The position numbers and the translations under genes were made by a program. From Lolium rigidum (lineage: Eukaryota > Streptophyta > Magnoliopsida > Poales > Poaceae), in contig NC_061508.1 of the NCBI RefSeq assembly GCF_022539505.1, forward strand, positions 37,442,256 through 37,506,255: a DNA stretch of 64,000 nt, read 5' to 3'. The notes beneath the pieces were generated by a model. The model worked only from the letters and a program-made list of their open reading frames with translations. It had not been told where the DNA came from and made no database searches. The stretch's first letter is position 1; each line of letters starts with the position of its first letter. This document shows, one piece after another, positions 44,687 through 55,167 of this stretch.

Positions 44687-45433
44687 TGCTGTACACCGAC
44701 CTGGTCGGTGTGTACGGGCCACCGCACACCCCACCGACCAGGTCGGTTTGTTGGGCCGCGGCCCATTAGTAGTAGGTACGTTTTTTTTCTTTTTTTTGCT
44801 GTTTCTTTTTTGTTAATATTTTTCTTTTTTAATATCTAATTTTTAAAAAATATTTCGGAGAACAAAATTTCAAAATCTGTCCAGATTCGAAATTTTGGAA
44901 ATTTTAAAAATGTTCAGATTTTGATTTAATTTTTTTCGAGATTTGAACATTTTTCCAAATTTAAACGCTTTATATATTTGAACGGATTTCAAATTTGAAC
45001 GCTTTTATAATTTGAATATTTTTGTATTTGAACATTTTTCAAATTTGAACGGATTTTAAATTTGAACAATTTTTTGTATTTGAACATTTTTCAAATTTGA
45101 ACGGATTTCAGATTTGAACATTTTTTGTATTTGAACGGTTTTAAATTTGAACGTTTTTAAAATTTTGAACAGTTTTCAATTTTGAATTTTTTCTGAATTT
45201 AAAATATTTTCAAATTTGAACAAAAATAAATATAAGCAAAAAAAACAAAAAAAAACAAAAAGGAACAGAAAATAAAAAAGGAAAAGGAAAAGAAAAGAAA
45301 AAAGAAATGAAAAGAAAGAAAGAGAAACAGAAAACAGAAAAAGAGGCGAACTGGGCCGACCAGGCCGGCCCATACCGCGCGCGGGGGGTGTGCGGCGCGC
45401 GGTAGGGACCGACCTGGTCGGTGTATAGGATTT
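44687..45433. mobile_element. Unclassified 747-bp insertion between 18-bp direct repeats
   Basis: An exact 18-bp repeat GCCGGCTGCGCGGGGGAG flanks it (44669-44686 and 45434-45451). Both inner ends carry related inverted segments of about 70 bp, each with two palindromic boxes of the type CCGACC(T/A)GGTCGG (near 44696, 44738, 45355 and 45408). The middle (44830-45230) is AT-rich with a repeating AAATTTGAACGG(T/A)TTT motif, then a purine-rich A-tract. Inverted ends suggest a DNA transposon (MULE-like); an 18-bp direct repeat would be unusually long for one. Confidence 0.55.
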
Positions 45434-46162
45434 GCCGGCTGCGCGGGGGAGGGGGAGTAGTAGTGATGCGGAGGGCCGGGCGACCGAGCTCTTTCTTCCC
45501 AATGCGCACAGCCAGCCCATGGGCATCACCTGTGGCTCCGGTTGCTTCTTACGCGCAGCCCACGCTGGCCGCTGCGCGCCGCACTTGGCCGCCGGGCTAC
45601 TGCCCGAGCTCCGCCCTGCGATTTTGTCACCCGGCCGCCCCTGCTCCTGGCCCACGCCGCCTGCGCTGTGGGGCCGACCACGGTGGCGGTAGGCATCCAT
45701 GGAGATACCGGTGGGGGCACCGGCCTCCTATACGGTGTAGGCGCCCAGGGAAGCTGCTGCTGCTTCATCTCTTATCTCCGGCAGGTGAGCTTCTCGACAG
45801 TGGATGCGGCGGGGAAGGCGGCTGCTGCTACTTCATTGGTACAGGGGCGTCCGAGCCTTTCTTTTTTTCTCTCGCCTTCGCGTTCTCTTCCCTCTAATTA
45901 CTCCTCCGTGTTCTCCTCGGCTATCTCTTTTTAGATTATTACCTTACCTTTACTTCTCTGTGTTATATTATTCATCTGATTGTTCTGTTTCGACCATGGC
46001 ATAGAGCATCACTTCCGAAATATTGGACGTGATGCTTGAGAGAAGAGGCTTAATCATTATCTTAATTTAGGACTAGCAAATCTGGAGATAATTAATTGTG
46101 TGTGTGTTTTAGCTGACCCTATTTGACATGAAGAACATCTGCACGAGATGGGAGTTCACTGC
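45434..46162 (+). other. GC-rich exon-like block, not recognised
   Basis: 45450-45900 is open in three plus frames and one minus frame, with low-complexity Ala/Pro/Arg/Leu-rich peptides. CCGGCAGGTGAGCTTC at 45780 looks like a splice donor after the block. Together with the segment left of the 44687 insertion it may be one exon split by that element. No function proposed. Confidence 0.3.
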
Positions 46163-46384
46163 CCACCTTATTGAGAATTGCAAAACGAGTGTCAACTGTC
46201 AACAAGACTTCTATTAGGAAGGTGAGTACAGATTGATAGATTGTATTTTAAGGATATAACTGTCCGTGCAGTGTGCTGTTGAGTTCTTCAAGTTGTCCAC
46301 CTTATTGAGAATTGCAAAACGAGTGTCAACTGTCAACAAGACTTCTATTAGGAAGGTGAGTACAGATTGATAGATTGTATTTTA
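46163..46384. repeat. Direct duplication, 88-bp unit, 134-bp spacing
   Basis: The 88 bp from CCACCTTATTGAGAATTGCA to ATTGATAGATTGTATTTTA are present exactly at 46163 and again at 46297. Each contains GGAAGGTGAGTACAG, a good splice donor, preceded by a short possible exon (CAACAAGACTTCTATTAGGAAG). The upstream copy is followed by GTGCAG at 46279. Confidence 0.9.
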
Positions 46385-48989
46385 ATTTTGAGTATAGATT
46401 GGATTGGTTAGTACTTTCTGCTTTCCTAAATCATTTATATCCATAAACTGTTATTTTACCAAGAGATTAGCCCCTTTGGTGACCATTTGGGTTACTTGAT
46501 ATAACATGGTGACCTTAGTTTACTCTCAGGAACATGGATAATGATAAAGCAAGTAAAATTCTCTGATTTTCATAAGAAATCATCAGAATATGTTGTATGT
46601 AATTGGACAAAAAATATAGAAGTACATCGAGTAGAAATTTTTATTGAAGGTTTATGATTTGTTAATGTCATCAGTGTTTACAGTAGCTTCATCCAATTTC
46701 TATTCTATTTAGTTTTCTTTATGGGTGACCTTTGGGTTTTTCTTGGCCGCCTAGAAAAATGGTTGGAAGAATCATGAGTTATTTTTTTCAACATTTGTAT
46801 CATAGATAGTTCAGGTTTCCGCATGCTTTTTGGAGTATACATTTACTATGACCACTGGATCGAATCCCATAATGTACAAAATAACTGATCTGTCTCTCAG
46901 GGGTTTTTAATTTATGTGCACCCAAACATTTAGTTCCATCCATGCAGTTTGTTTAACAGACAATAGTTTCTATTCTATCTGCTGATAAGAAGAGACATCT
47001 AGCTTATTTGTGCACTTCACATCTTCCGAAGTTCACAGAAATGGGAAGACATGTGCTTCTTTTTCATTACAGGTTAATATTCATAGTTACATGTTCTCAC
47101 AGTAATGGATATTTACAAAAGTAATGTCTCATTCTGAGGATGAAAAGCTTTAGCAGCCAGTCCATAACAATTATTATCGTAAACTCGGCTTATCCCAAAG
47201 TTACACTCATCAAATGGGTAGCAAGATGTTTCATTTTTGATGTTTGGAATATTGGCTTATCTTTTATTTTTTTTCAGTTTAGCCGTGCAAATCTGAAACA
47301 AGTGATCCAAAGGTATGGTATCGTGTTCGTGCTGCTGACTAATTTATTTACTTCAAGATGAAGTCAAGACCCTTACTTTGGGCTATGCACACAAATTGAA
47401 GATGAGGCTCTGAGCAAGTCCCATTTCAGGTACATGTTCTTTTTATAAGTTCAAGGTACATGCTCTCTTTTACATCTAAGAACATAATCCGAAGCTATTA
47501 TTGTATGCTTTTTTGAGTAGTTTTTATCTTCTTTTACTATGAGGATAGAATACTGCATGTTTATGCATCCATCTTAGCCTCTTATCTAGGAGCTTCTTAC
47601 TTATAATGTGCATCCCATCTGAAATGGGCAGTTATTGCAAATTCCAACATTAATACCTGGTTGTTAGTATGACCCTAGCTCAATCCGAAGCTCGCAGTGT
47701 TGCCTCCACCACCACCCATGCAGTAGCCGCAAGGAGAGTGTCACGGATAAACCATGGAAGCTGCAAGCAGTGCGCGAGACAATAGTCAGGCGCTTTGGCT
47801 TCAAGGTTGCTGCTGTCGTCAAGGCGGCTCAAGCATGCTCTGTTCTCGGTGGCCCTGACACATGTGCAGCCAACAGGTCTGCACTGCTTGCTACCTAGAA
47901 CCTGAAACACATGCACTGTCATCTTATTTTACTGAAGGTAAAATTTGGGCTCTATGGAGTCTGCTCTTGTGTTTCTTATCCAATTTATCTAACAGAACTA
48001 ATACTATGGTGTGATATTGTGTCTGTTGTAGGTGAGGCATGCATTGGCCGACTCAATCCTGTGGTGATTGCTTGAAGTAGGGCTGGGTTTTAATCACTTC
48101 CACAAACCCTGAGTCGCATATGTTTTTGAGGCTGCAATTTGGTTAACAGGTCGTGTATCCATTCGAAATCATTCAGTGACAGAGCATGTTTTTGGTTTTA
48201 AGCATGTTTTGGATGTGGGCATTGATAGAATATACCAAAATTCCTTTTCTAACTTCAAAATTATAAAGTACACTTGATTGCACAAGATGGCACCTTATAG
48301 AAAACTAAGCATTGACCAAGTATTTTGGTAGTGCCATATATTGTTACACTATACCTGATTCTTGAAAATAAGATGGAATAAGTGAGCATTCACTGTATGT
48401 TGATATTGCCGTGCAGGTTCATGCAATACATGTTTCTGAAATGACTGAGCTGAAATCTAGAAGTTTGTGTGCACGCTAGCAATCTTTTTCGCTTTACCAC
48501 GAAAAAGCCTGAGCTTTTGTCCATCTAGCCTTTTTATTTTTGATCTTTTGTCAATCTAGCTGATGTACTAAGGTTGGCACCCACTATCATCAGCTAGATG
48601 GACAATCTGAACTATAGCTCCTTTGGCAAGGTATGCTGTAATCGGTTAGATAGTTTGTTTTCTCTCTTTCACTAATAGTTGGCATCACTACATGTGATAC
48701 AGATTTGTGCAGATCATTCTGAGAAAGAGGGACATATCTGGTAACTAAAGTTCAGGCCATCATTTTAGACACACACTGGTATAGAGTTACAATTTCTTAT
48801 GTTGTGCAGTAGCAGTGTATGTTGGATTTGTATAATTTAACGCTAACAACTTTCACATAACTACGAACCATTGCCAAATCTGTTCTTGGATATAAGTAGT
48901 CTGATACATCTTTTCACTCTGTAGTACTCCTATATGAGCTGTAATGTTAGACTTAATTTTTCTTTGTCACTAAAAGTTCAAATAACCTA
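46385..48989. other. Intron-like region with one weak exon-like piece
   Basis: 47680-47915 is moderately GC-rich and open on the minus strand (80 codons, Cys/Ala-rich, unrecognised). Otherwise AT-rich with no readable domain. The CACTA element at 48990 ends it. Confidence 0.3.
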
Positions 48990-49543
48990 CACTAGTGGAG
49001 AAGAGGCCTTTGGTCCCAAGCAAATGTCCCACTGCTGAACCAAACCGGGTCCAATGCCCCCATTGGACCCGGTTCGTTTCTGCCCAGGACGACCCCACCC
49101 GCTGGCGCCTGTCCTGTAGCGGCGTTTGGACCCGGTTTGTCATACAAACCGGGTCCAAAGGGTCCACCCGCAGGGCGCGGCAGGCCGTGTCAGCCTGGGG
49201 AACCCTTTAGTCCCGGTTTGTATGACAAACCGGGTCCAAAGGCCCCCTCCGGCTATATAACCTTGCCCCTGCCCAAGTGTGAGCCACACTTAGCCATTTT
49301 TTCACTATCTTCACAAGAGGGGTGTATTGCTTTCCTCTCTTCTTCACATGCACAAGAGGTGTTCGATGAAATGCTTAAGAGGATTTTCCACTTGAGTTTA
49401 CACAAATCAAGCCACACTTAACTTGCTTTTTTCTTCTTCATCGAGGTTAACGACTTTATCCTTTTCATCTGCAATTGATAAAATGCATGTGTATATATAC
49501 ATCGTGATGTTCTCGTAATGGTTTTGATCAGCTTAATTATATC

Positions 49544-50645
49544 ATGCGGATGAATCGGCAATGGATGTACATTGACCGATGGTTTGACGAGTTCACTCGC
49601 GGGCCTGGATAATTTTATGGCCGTGGCGGAGGCAAACAAACATGGTGGCTTCATGTATTGTCCATGTGTGGACTGCAAGAATATCGTAAATTACGCTCAC
49701 TCGAGTCTCATTCACAGACCACCTTCTGCGATCCGGTTTCATGCCCAAGCTACTATTGTTGGACCAAGCACGGAGAAAGAGGGGTTATGATGGAAGACAA
49801 TGAAGAAGAGGAAGAGGATGATGACGGTTATCCCAATTTCCCGAATACGATGATACCGCAGAAGGCAATGAAGACAATGAAGTAGAAGATCAAGAGGCAC
49901 CAGATGAGCCTGCTGATGATGATCTTGGCCGGGCCATTGCTGATGCAAGGAGAGAATGTGAAACTGAAAAGGAAAGGTTGGCCTTCGACAAGATGATAGA
50001 AGATCACAACAAATTGTTATACCCAACTTGCGAAGATGGCCATAAAAAGCTAGGCAGCACACTCGGAATTGTTGCAATGGAAGGCGCAGAACGGTGTCAC
50101 CGACTCAGGATTTGGAAAGTTGTCGACAATAATTAAGAGGAAGCTTCCAAGGGGTAACGAATTGCCCGCCGTACGTACGAAGCGAAGAAGATTGTCTGCC
50201 CTCTAGGATTAGATGTGCAAAAGATACATGCATGCATTAATGACCGCATCCTCTACCGCGGTGAGTACGAGAATTTGGATGCATGTCCGGTGTGCACCGC
50301 ATTGCGGTATAAGATCAGACGAGATGACCCCGGTGATGTTGAGGGCGAGCGCCCCAAGAAGAGGGTTCCCGCCAAGGTTATGTGGTATGCTCCTATAATA
50401 CCACGGCTGAAACGCTTGTTCAGGAATAAAGAGCACGCTAGGTTGTTGCGATGGCACAAAGAAGACCGTAAGAAAGACGTGATGTTGAGGCACCCTGCTG
50501 ATGGATCCCAATGGAGAAAAATCGATAGAGAGTTCCCAAACTTTGCACAGGATGCAAGGAACTTAAGGTTTGGTCTAAGTACAGATGGCATGAATCCTTT
50601 TGGACAAAGAGGATATATTCTTTCCCTACAACTTCAAGTGAGTGT
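49544..50645 (+). pseudogene. CACTA transposase (TNP2 / Transposase_21) N-terminal part, frameshifted
   Basis: From ATG at 49544 the frame reads MRMNRQWMYIDRWFDEFTRG. It then shifts near 49600 to LDNFMAVAEANKHGGFMYCP followed by CVDCKN, the Cys-containing N-terminal domain of plant CACTA transposases. Further frames give an Asp/Glu-rich stretch (about 49800), LSTIIKRKLPRGNELPA (50120), CPLGLDVQKIHACINDRILY (50200), PVCTALRY (50290) and RNLRFGLSTDGMNPFG (50560-50610). The last is the start of the Transposase_21 catalytic region. The rest is deleted. It would bind element ends and cut DNA if whole; at least three frame changes and the deletion make it dead. Confidence 0.88.
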
Positions 50646-50929
50646 TATATATAACATACATTATGCTTGTGCACCTTCCACTTTATTCTCGTAATCATTG
50701 AGCTATGCTTGTGCAGTTTCCACTTTATTCTCCTAATCATTGATCTTCAACTTGGAGTCGTAAACGTCATGGACTCGAAACGTAAAGAATATGCGGAATG
50801 GGCGGACATGGCTGCCATCCTCCAGAGGTAGTTTCAATCAATTTCGTATTGGCATCTTCATCTGCTCTAATTCGAAGATATCATCAACTAATCAATTACT
50901 CATTTACTCATTATTTTTTGCCGGGCAGG

Positions 50930-51480
50930 GCTTGGAAACGGTTCATCAATACTGTTCCGGGTGAATGGAAACCGGAGCTTACATTTAGAGATTACCATGT
51001 AAGTAGTACTATATATATAGCTATGTCCGTGAAACTTTATATATGATATTTACTTTCAATACGATGCTTGATTATTAGTTTGATCGAACTATTTTTTCGT
51101 AAAGTGTATGAGGCAGGAACAAGGGAATAACTTATGTGGATACTACGTCCGCACCTTCATGCGTGACATGTCCTGTCCCAAGGGTGGGGATGCCCAAATA
51201 CACCACACTCGTGTACGATAACAAATTTTCACAATTAATCTTAATTAGTACCATCTATTGTATTGAGTTCCATTCATATATTGATCTCCTTTTTTAAATA
51301 TAGATGACACGCCCGCGGGACACTCTCATAACAGCGGATCAAATAAAAGCAATTCAAGAGGAAATCGCGGGATTCTTTATTACCGAGGTCCTTACCCCAG
51401 TGTGGAGAGCACTATCGGCGGATCGTGACGGGGAACGAAATCCGTCGAGGACATGTTGTATTGTAAATATGCATGCATTA
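50930..51480 (+). pseudogene. CACTA Ulp1-like protease C-terminal fragment
   Basis: After AT-rich intron-like DNA, plus-strand pieces read WKRFINTVPGEWKPELTFRD (50940), CMRQEQGNNLCGYYVRTFMR (51103) and ADQIKAIQEEIAGFFITEVL (51330). The middle one is the Cys motif of the C48-like domain found at the end of CACTA second ORFs; the last is the tail also seen at 10866-11231. Spliced in order they would be the 3' exons of the transposon gene. The catalytic His/Asp part is deleted. Confidence 0.72.
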
Positions 51481-51900
51481 CGTGTACCGTTGACGATGTC
51501 GTGTACCGTTGACGATGTCTATATATATTCATGACGATTTTTTGTGGTTTCTTGAATGATATATATGCATTGCTGAAACTCTGCCGTGGCAGAGAAACGC
51601 CCTGTTTCTCCGCCGCGGCAGAGAAACGCTGGTACAGCCTAAACCTGTGCCGCGGCAGAGAAATAGCAATTCTCTCGCCGCGGCAGAGGAACCTAGGCCC
51701 GGTTCGTACCACGAACCGGGACCAAAGGCCTTCCACCGCGAGCTCCCTGGCCGCACCACGTGTCGAGGCCTTTAGGCCCGGTTTATCTTTGAACCGGGAC
51801 TAAAGGTTACCCCCTTTAGTCCCGCCTAGTTGGTCCCGGTTCGGGAACCGGGTCTAAAGGCCCAAATGGATCGGGCCTATTGCCCCGTTTTCCACTAGTG

Positions 51901-52283
51901 CTAACCTTGCTTTGACATGTGGCAGCAACCTGGGACGTGCTGCCAATTATCCCCTAGCAAAGCCTTTGCACCGCGAAACTACTCAGGCATCTTGACGTAC
52001 CAGAACGATCGAAGCCTCGATAGAAAGAAAGGAAACTCCTCTACCGCACATCTCCACTATCATTCTTCGGATAAAATGTTCTACAGCTATCAGAATCACA
52101 CTCCAAATTAAAATAGGTAACATGAAGCACTCACACAAAATTGGTTAACACCACGGGCGCGGCGTGCCGCCGCGCCTATGCTTCCTAATCTTACCTAATG
52201 AAAACTAGCAATACCTATTCAACGAAGTTATTTCTTATCATGTTTTATTTTATTATTTATAAAATATAATAATAATAATAGTA
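51901..52283. other. Right end of the candidate Helitron and flank
   Basis: Holds the Helitron 3' hairpin (52156-52176) and CTAA (52185-52188). After it, an AT-rich flank with (AAT)n at 52266-52279. No gene. Confidence 0.5.
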
Positions 52284-52385
52284 CTTCCCCGATCCATATT
52301 ACTTGATGTTAATATAGATGTATCTAGATATATTTTAGTTGTAGATACATTTATTTTAGTATCAAGTAATATGGATAGGAGGGAG
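52284..52385. mobile_element. Stowaway MITE
   Basis: CTTCCCCGATCCATATTACT ... AGTAATATGGATAGGAGGGAG, 102 bp, TA on both sides (52282-52283 and 52386-52387), with the inner GATGTATCTAGATATA typical of the Thalos-like group. Confidence 0.85.
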
Positions 52386-54302
52386 TAGAATGTTTATAAT
52401 GTTTATTATTTATAATGAACACATTATTTCTTATTATGTTTTGCTCACTTGATACTGTTTTTTTTTGGGTGCAAATTACCCCTTTTTCTTATCATCCCGT
52501 TATCCGTGTATAAGCTAGGAATTTCATCAAATAGGTTAAGTGGAAGGTCGTTTTGTCTTACCCTTCTGTGTCTCGTGGAGCACGTGATTCCGCTTACCCA
52601 ATGTCGAGAAGTAGTCTGAGATGCATAACCCATGCTTTCTTGGCCTCGCCGCTCGCCGGTGTGGGTGCTACAATGGGACACTACGCGTGTGCATAGCTCC
52701 GTCATGCGGCGCACGGAACCCTCATGTCGTGGTTATCCCTGGCCCTAGATTATGTGATTGATCTTTCCTCATTCTTCTCGCCAGTTCGAATATAGATGGT
52801 GCGGCGATGGGCAAATGGGGTGTGTAGGTACGGCGTGTGGTGGCGAGGGGAGCTTCCACGTTCGGGGCGCCTTATGCACTCCACGCTGGATTCTCAAACC
52901 CATTAGTGCCACACTATTCCAGCGTAATGGTTGTACATGGTTGTGGGTGTTCCGGTCTTATCCCATCCGTCGGGTGGCGTTGGAGATTCGTGCTAGTAAA
53001 TTTTGCAAAAATCAACCTATATCTTGTTTATTTTCATCCCATATAAGCAACAAAAGTTTACATGTCCATCTTCAAGCCAAACTCATCCCCTACTTCTCTC
53101 AACAAAAAACAAATTGTCCCCTACGCCGTGCTCGTGATTCTGTCTCTTCCTACACTATTTTCTTCCTTTGTTAATCTACAAATTCTTCCATATTTAGCCT
53201 CTATGCTTCCTAACATGGTCTAATCCCCAGCGTGTATATATGTGCCTTGGGAAAAAATACACATGCCTATTAACGTATTGGAAATTTAACGTACAATTAA
53301 TATGATAGTAAAAAATTAATAAAAAATATTTCTATACATCTTCTATAAAATGAAAATAGTGAAGGGGTATGATCTGTTAAAACTAAAAAAAAGAGGGGCT
53401 GAGGATATGAAAGGGGTATAGCTTAAGGTATATTGTCAAAGAGATTGCACGAATCTAAGCTCACAATTGGACGTCCGGGATAAACCCGGAACTTCACATA
53501 TATATAGAGTTGTATTTTAGATCGTCACAACTGCATATATCTTTGGGGAATCCACAGCCACCCTAGTATCAACTGGTCGACGTGCGACACCTCTCAATCA
53601 CGTATGCAACCCTAGCCTCCGCCTATCCGCCTATCCGCCAAGAAATCAACCACCGCCTCCACCTTAAGTCAGTTCCCCCTCCTCCGGCCATCCTTACCAA
53701 TGCTAGGAGGAGTGGAGAGCTCGATCTATGAGTGAAGTTTTCAATAAAAGTAGATTTTTTAAGATATTAGTTTATGGTTTTATCATCCATCTTCTTTTTG
53801 GTCTCCTTATTCAATGGAGATAGCATCATCTACAATAAGTGATCTTCAACGCTTTGTTTGATATCGAGATCTTATTCCCAATGTCAATGGTGGTGTTGGA
53901 AGGTTAATTCTCTCTAGGTATGGTCTTTCAGATTTTGCTTCGTCGGATCGATCTTGACCTTTTTCTCATGGTTGCCCGCGAGGAGCATTGTTGTCGCAAT
54001 ATTTACACCTGATGCTACGTCTTCGATAATAGTGATTCGTATTGTTGGCTCCCTACAACATCGACCGGGCTATTCGGTTGCTTTTTCCTGAAATACTGGT
54101 GTTGGTACTCTTGCCGATATTTGTTAATTATTTTAATGGTTGCTCGCGTGCACGTTTCACACTGCGGCTGGAATTAAAATTATCAAGAACTGTAGGTGGT
54201 TTGCCATTTATGTCATTTTTAAGAATAGTACAAGATGGTATTCTTGAAGAAGAAAGAGTTTGAAAATCTCAAAGATTTACTCGTTTAGGCTTTAGTAGTA
54301 TT
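52386..54302. other. Intergenic, no gene seen
   Basis: No domain readable. Around 53580-54300 the plus strand has CCCTAGCCTCCGCC and a later AGTAGTATTTTATAATCG, with the general look of a retroposon (GC-rich start, AT-rich end), but neither tail nor target duplication was found. Confidence 0.35.
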
Positions 54303-55167
54303 TTATAATCGCTGAAGTTGATGTAGTACTATCCTATAACCTATGAACTGCGGGTGCGGCAGCCGGAGATCCTTGATCCTGCTCTTCAGACTTGCTCGCA
54401 GCGATTGTTCGGTGGAGCGCAAGGCGCGTGTCGTGCGACAGCCGCCGGCATCGATTGACTGGAGGCGAGGGCAGTGGTCCGCGAGAACAACCAAGGAAGC
54501 TAGCGTGATCAGGCCGTTGGACAACACGAGCTTCTCCAGCATAGGGATCTTCTTCGCCACCACCGCGATGAACTTCTCGCTGCTGGTCATGTCGAACCGG
54601 CACGTCACGTGGAGGCTCCGCAGCGATGGCGCGCTGTATGCAGAGAGTTGCAGACACGCACACGAATGCACTTAGCAAGAATATGTAGATCATCAGATGC
54701 AGATTCAGAGATTGATCGACGCGCGCGTGCGTACAGGGTACATGTACGTACCTGTGGGCGAGGAAGATCAGGACGTCGCGGTCGACGCGGCCGCGGTAGG
54801 ACTCACAGCGGCCGGCGCTAAGCCGCACGGCGGTAAACGCCATGGCTTGCCACCCCTCAACGTGCTTTTTATTGCCGCCGGCGAGGTCAATGTGCCGCCA
54901 CAGCAGCGGCTCGTCGATGGCCACCAGCCGCCACGGGGCACATGCCAGCCCCGCGCTACGGAGGACTTCGGTTTGGGGGAGCAGGCTCAGGATGACCAAC
55001 AGCACGTCGCGGGGCAGCGCCGCCCAGTCCCTATCATCCGCCGACCGAGGTAGATCTTGGAACACGTCCTTGCGGCCGCTGTCAAGCCGCCGGCGGCGGC
55101 GGGAGGGCGAAGAAGTGCATGGATCGATTGCCGGGGTTCTGTTTCTTTTCTTCGACCTTATCCCCAT
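54303..55167 (-). CDS. F-box protein, SKIP19/FBL23-like (gene 2)
   Basis: Exons 55167-54752 and 54633-54303 around a 118-bp GT-AG intron (54751-54634); 248 residues. Predicted SCF ubiquitin-ligase adaptor, as for gene 1. The N-terminus MGIRSKKRNRTPAIDPC is basic. The F-box at about 47-95 reads DWAALPRDVLLVILSLLPQT ... EPLLWRHIDLAGG. It is followed by VRLSAGRCESYRGRVDR, then after the intron APSLRSLHVTCRF, KKIPMLEKLVLSNG and DHCPRLQSIDAGGC. The C-terminal tail after RIKDLRLP is unlike the other copies. The start is the MGIRS shared with the copy at 60825. Intron position and phase (2) are the same in all four genes. A Stowaway lies about 290 bp upstream. Confidence 0.88.

Larger units (their letters stand above)
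48990..51900 (+). mobile_element. Deleted CACTA element, TSD CTA
   Basis: Starts CACTAGTGGAGAAGAGGCC (48990) and ends CCCCGTTTTCCACTAGTG (51900). CTA flanks both sides (48987-48989 and 51901-51903). Subterminal GGTTTGTATGACAAACCGGG / GGACCCGGTTCG boxes lie on the left; CCGCGGCAGAGAAA boxes and CCCGGTTC(G/A) boxes lie on the right. It still holds the 5' part of the TNP2 transposase gene and a scrap of the Ulp1-like protease, with a large internal deletion between them, so it cannot mobilise itself. Confidence 0.95.
38247..52188 (+). mobile_element. Candidate large Helitron with gene-like fragments
   Basis: The 3' end is strong: a perfect 8-bp-stem hairpin GGCGCGGC-GTGCC-GCCGCGCC (52156-52176), then 8 nt, then CTAA (52185-52188) and T. 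A fitting 5' end is A then TCTTATTATTATACACTA at 38247. The element would be 13.9 kb, or about 11 kb before the CACTA at 48990 entered. Inside are several exon-like GC-rich blocks on the plus strand, a usual sign of Helitron gene capture, but no Rep/helicase was seen. The 5' end is chosen by eye; the true start could be elsewhere or the element shorter. Confidence 0.4.

Noticed and set aside
45210..45700. Minus-strand frame with a long Phe/Leu-rich 'membrane' tail
   Set aside because: The tail is translated from the purine-rich A-tract of the 44687 element; not a real membrane protein.
53200..53225. CTATGCTTCCTAACATG resembling the Helitron end at 52177-52189
   Set aside because: No hairpin precedes it, so it is not a Helitron terminus; noted only as a chance or ancient duplicate.
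52386..54302. A possible gene around 54042-54263 (73 codons, hydrophobic)
   Set aside because: Short, AT-rich, without homology or splice context; probably retroposon-derived DNA.
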